Source: Hyphomicrobiales bacterium
Lineage (GTDB): Bacteria > Pseudomonadota > Alphaproteobacteria > Rhizobiales > Xanthobacteraceae
Direction: 5' to 3'
Length of the DNA: 64,000 bases
Assembly (NCBI GenBank): GCA_018335895.1
Contig: JAGXQU010000191.1
Span: forward strand, 25,239-89,238
The position numbers were made by a program, and so were the translations under genes. Shown in pieces: positions 63,920 through 64,000 of this stretch. The notes below the pieces were generated by a model. It was not told the DNA's origin, made no database searches, and worked only from the letters and a program-made list of their open reading frames with translations. Numbering within the stretch: the first letter of the stretch is position 1; every line of letters begins with the position of its first letter.

Positions 63920-64000
63920 TCATTCCGGGCGAGCGGAGCGAGACCCGGAATCCAGTAACCACAATCCTCTATCGAGTTTACTGGATGCCCGCTTTCGCGG
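63920..64000. repeat. Mosaic REP-like palindromic repeat, cut by the window edge
   Basis: Three hairpins follow each other: ATTCCGGG/CCCGGAAT (63922-63951), TCCAGTAA/TTACTGGA (63951-63985) and CCGC...GCGG at the right edge, continuing beyond the window. The core CATTCCGGGCGAGCG with AGCGAGACCCGGAATCC is of a style widely repeated in Bradyrhizobium-type genomes (from memory). It lies just upstream of the nitroreductase gene. Confidence 0.8.

Overview
The window looks like chromosome from an alphaproteobacterium of the order Hyphomicrobiales (Rhizobiales), probably near the Bradyrhizobium/Xanthobacter side of the order. Evidence: high GC and heavy codon bias over most of the window; the cycHJKL-type cytochrome c maturation operon next to degP and a FeuPQ-like two-component pair; a PleC-like kinase abutting glnE; several TRAP and tripartite tricarboxylate (Tct) uptake systems; and REP-like palindromes of a kind I associate with these bacteria. 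No species can be named from the sequence alone.

Region 1 (1-12426) is visibly more AT-rich and accessory in character. It holds a sugar-acid fragment (partial Gfo/Idh/MocA dehydrogenase, FCD-type GntR regulator, OtnC-like class II aldolase), an exported metallo-beta-lactamase-fold hydrolase, a second GntR regulator, and a compact leftward operon (10227 to 4168). The operon encodes a fumarylacetoacetate-hydrolase-family enzyme, a RutE-like nitroreductase, an OsmC protein, a complete TRAP transporter and a hydroxyquinol-type intradiol dioxygenase. A YciI-like protein and a voltage-gated-type potassium channel with a C-terminal zinc ribbon follow. The region ends at a 3' fragment of a tRNA-Val(CAC) gene (12371-12426), which I read as the attachment-site scar at the right end of an integrated island.

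Region 2 (12427-30807) is backbone-like. It holds PilZ and DUF2336 proteins; a leftward five-gene meta-cleavage cluster (dehydrogenase, GalD-, GalB- and GalC-like enzymes, VOC-type extradiol dioxygenase); an L,D-transpeptidase; DUF971; moaA; two tandem EamA transporters; a TRAP system with an oversized DctM subunit and two paralogous TakP-like binding proteins; an Mrp/ApbC Fe-S carrier; a PaaG-like isomerase; and a GST.

Region 3 (31047-47450) holds a PdhS-like histidine kinase, a degenerate CobS-like membrane protein, a retropepsin-like protease, a tctC-tctB-tctA operon, a TauE/SafE exporter, dusA, a small AT-richer patch with a methyltransferase, a divergent HxlR/QorB pair with a perfect operator palindrome, a nitronate monooxygenase, an acyl-CoA synthetase-like enzyme and pepN.

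Region 4 (47642-64000) is conserved housekeeping and signalling: pleC-like kinase, glnE, a sensor kinase/response regulator pair, degP, ccmH-ccmF-ccmE-ccmI, a glycine-zipper lipoprotein, feuQ/feuP-like genes, a nitroreductase and a REP-like repeat at the right edge. Functionally, the window is dominated by uptake and breakdown of organic acids and aromatic compounds, plus envelope stress and cell-cycle signalling.
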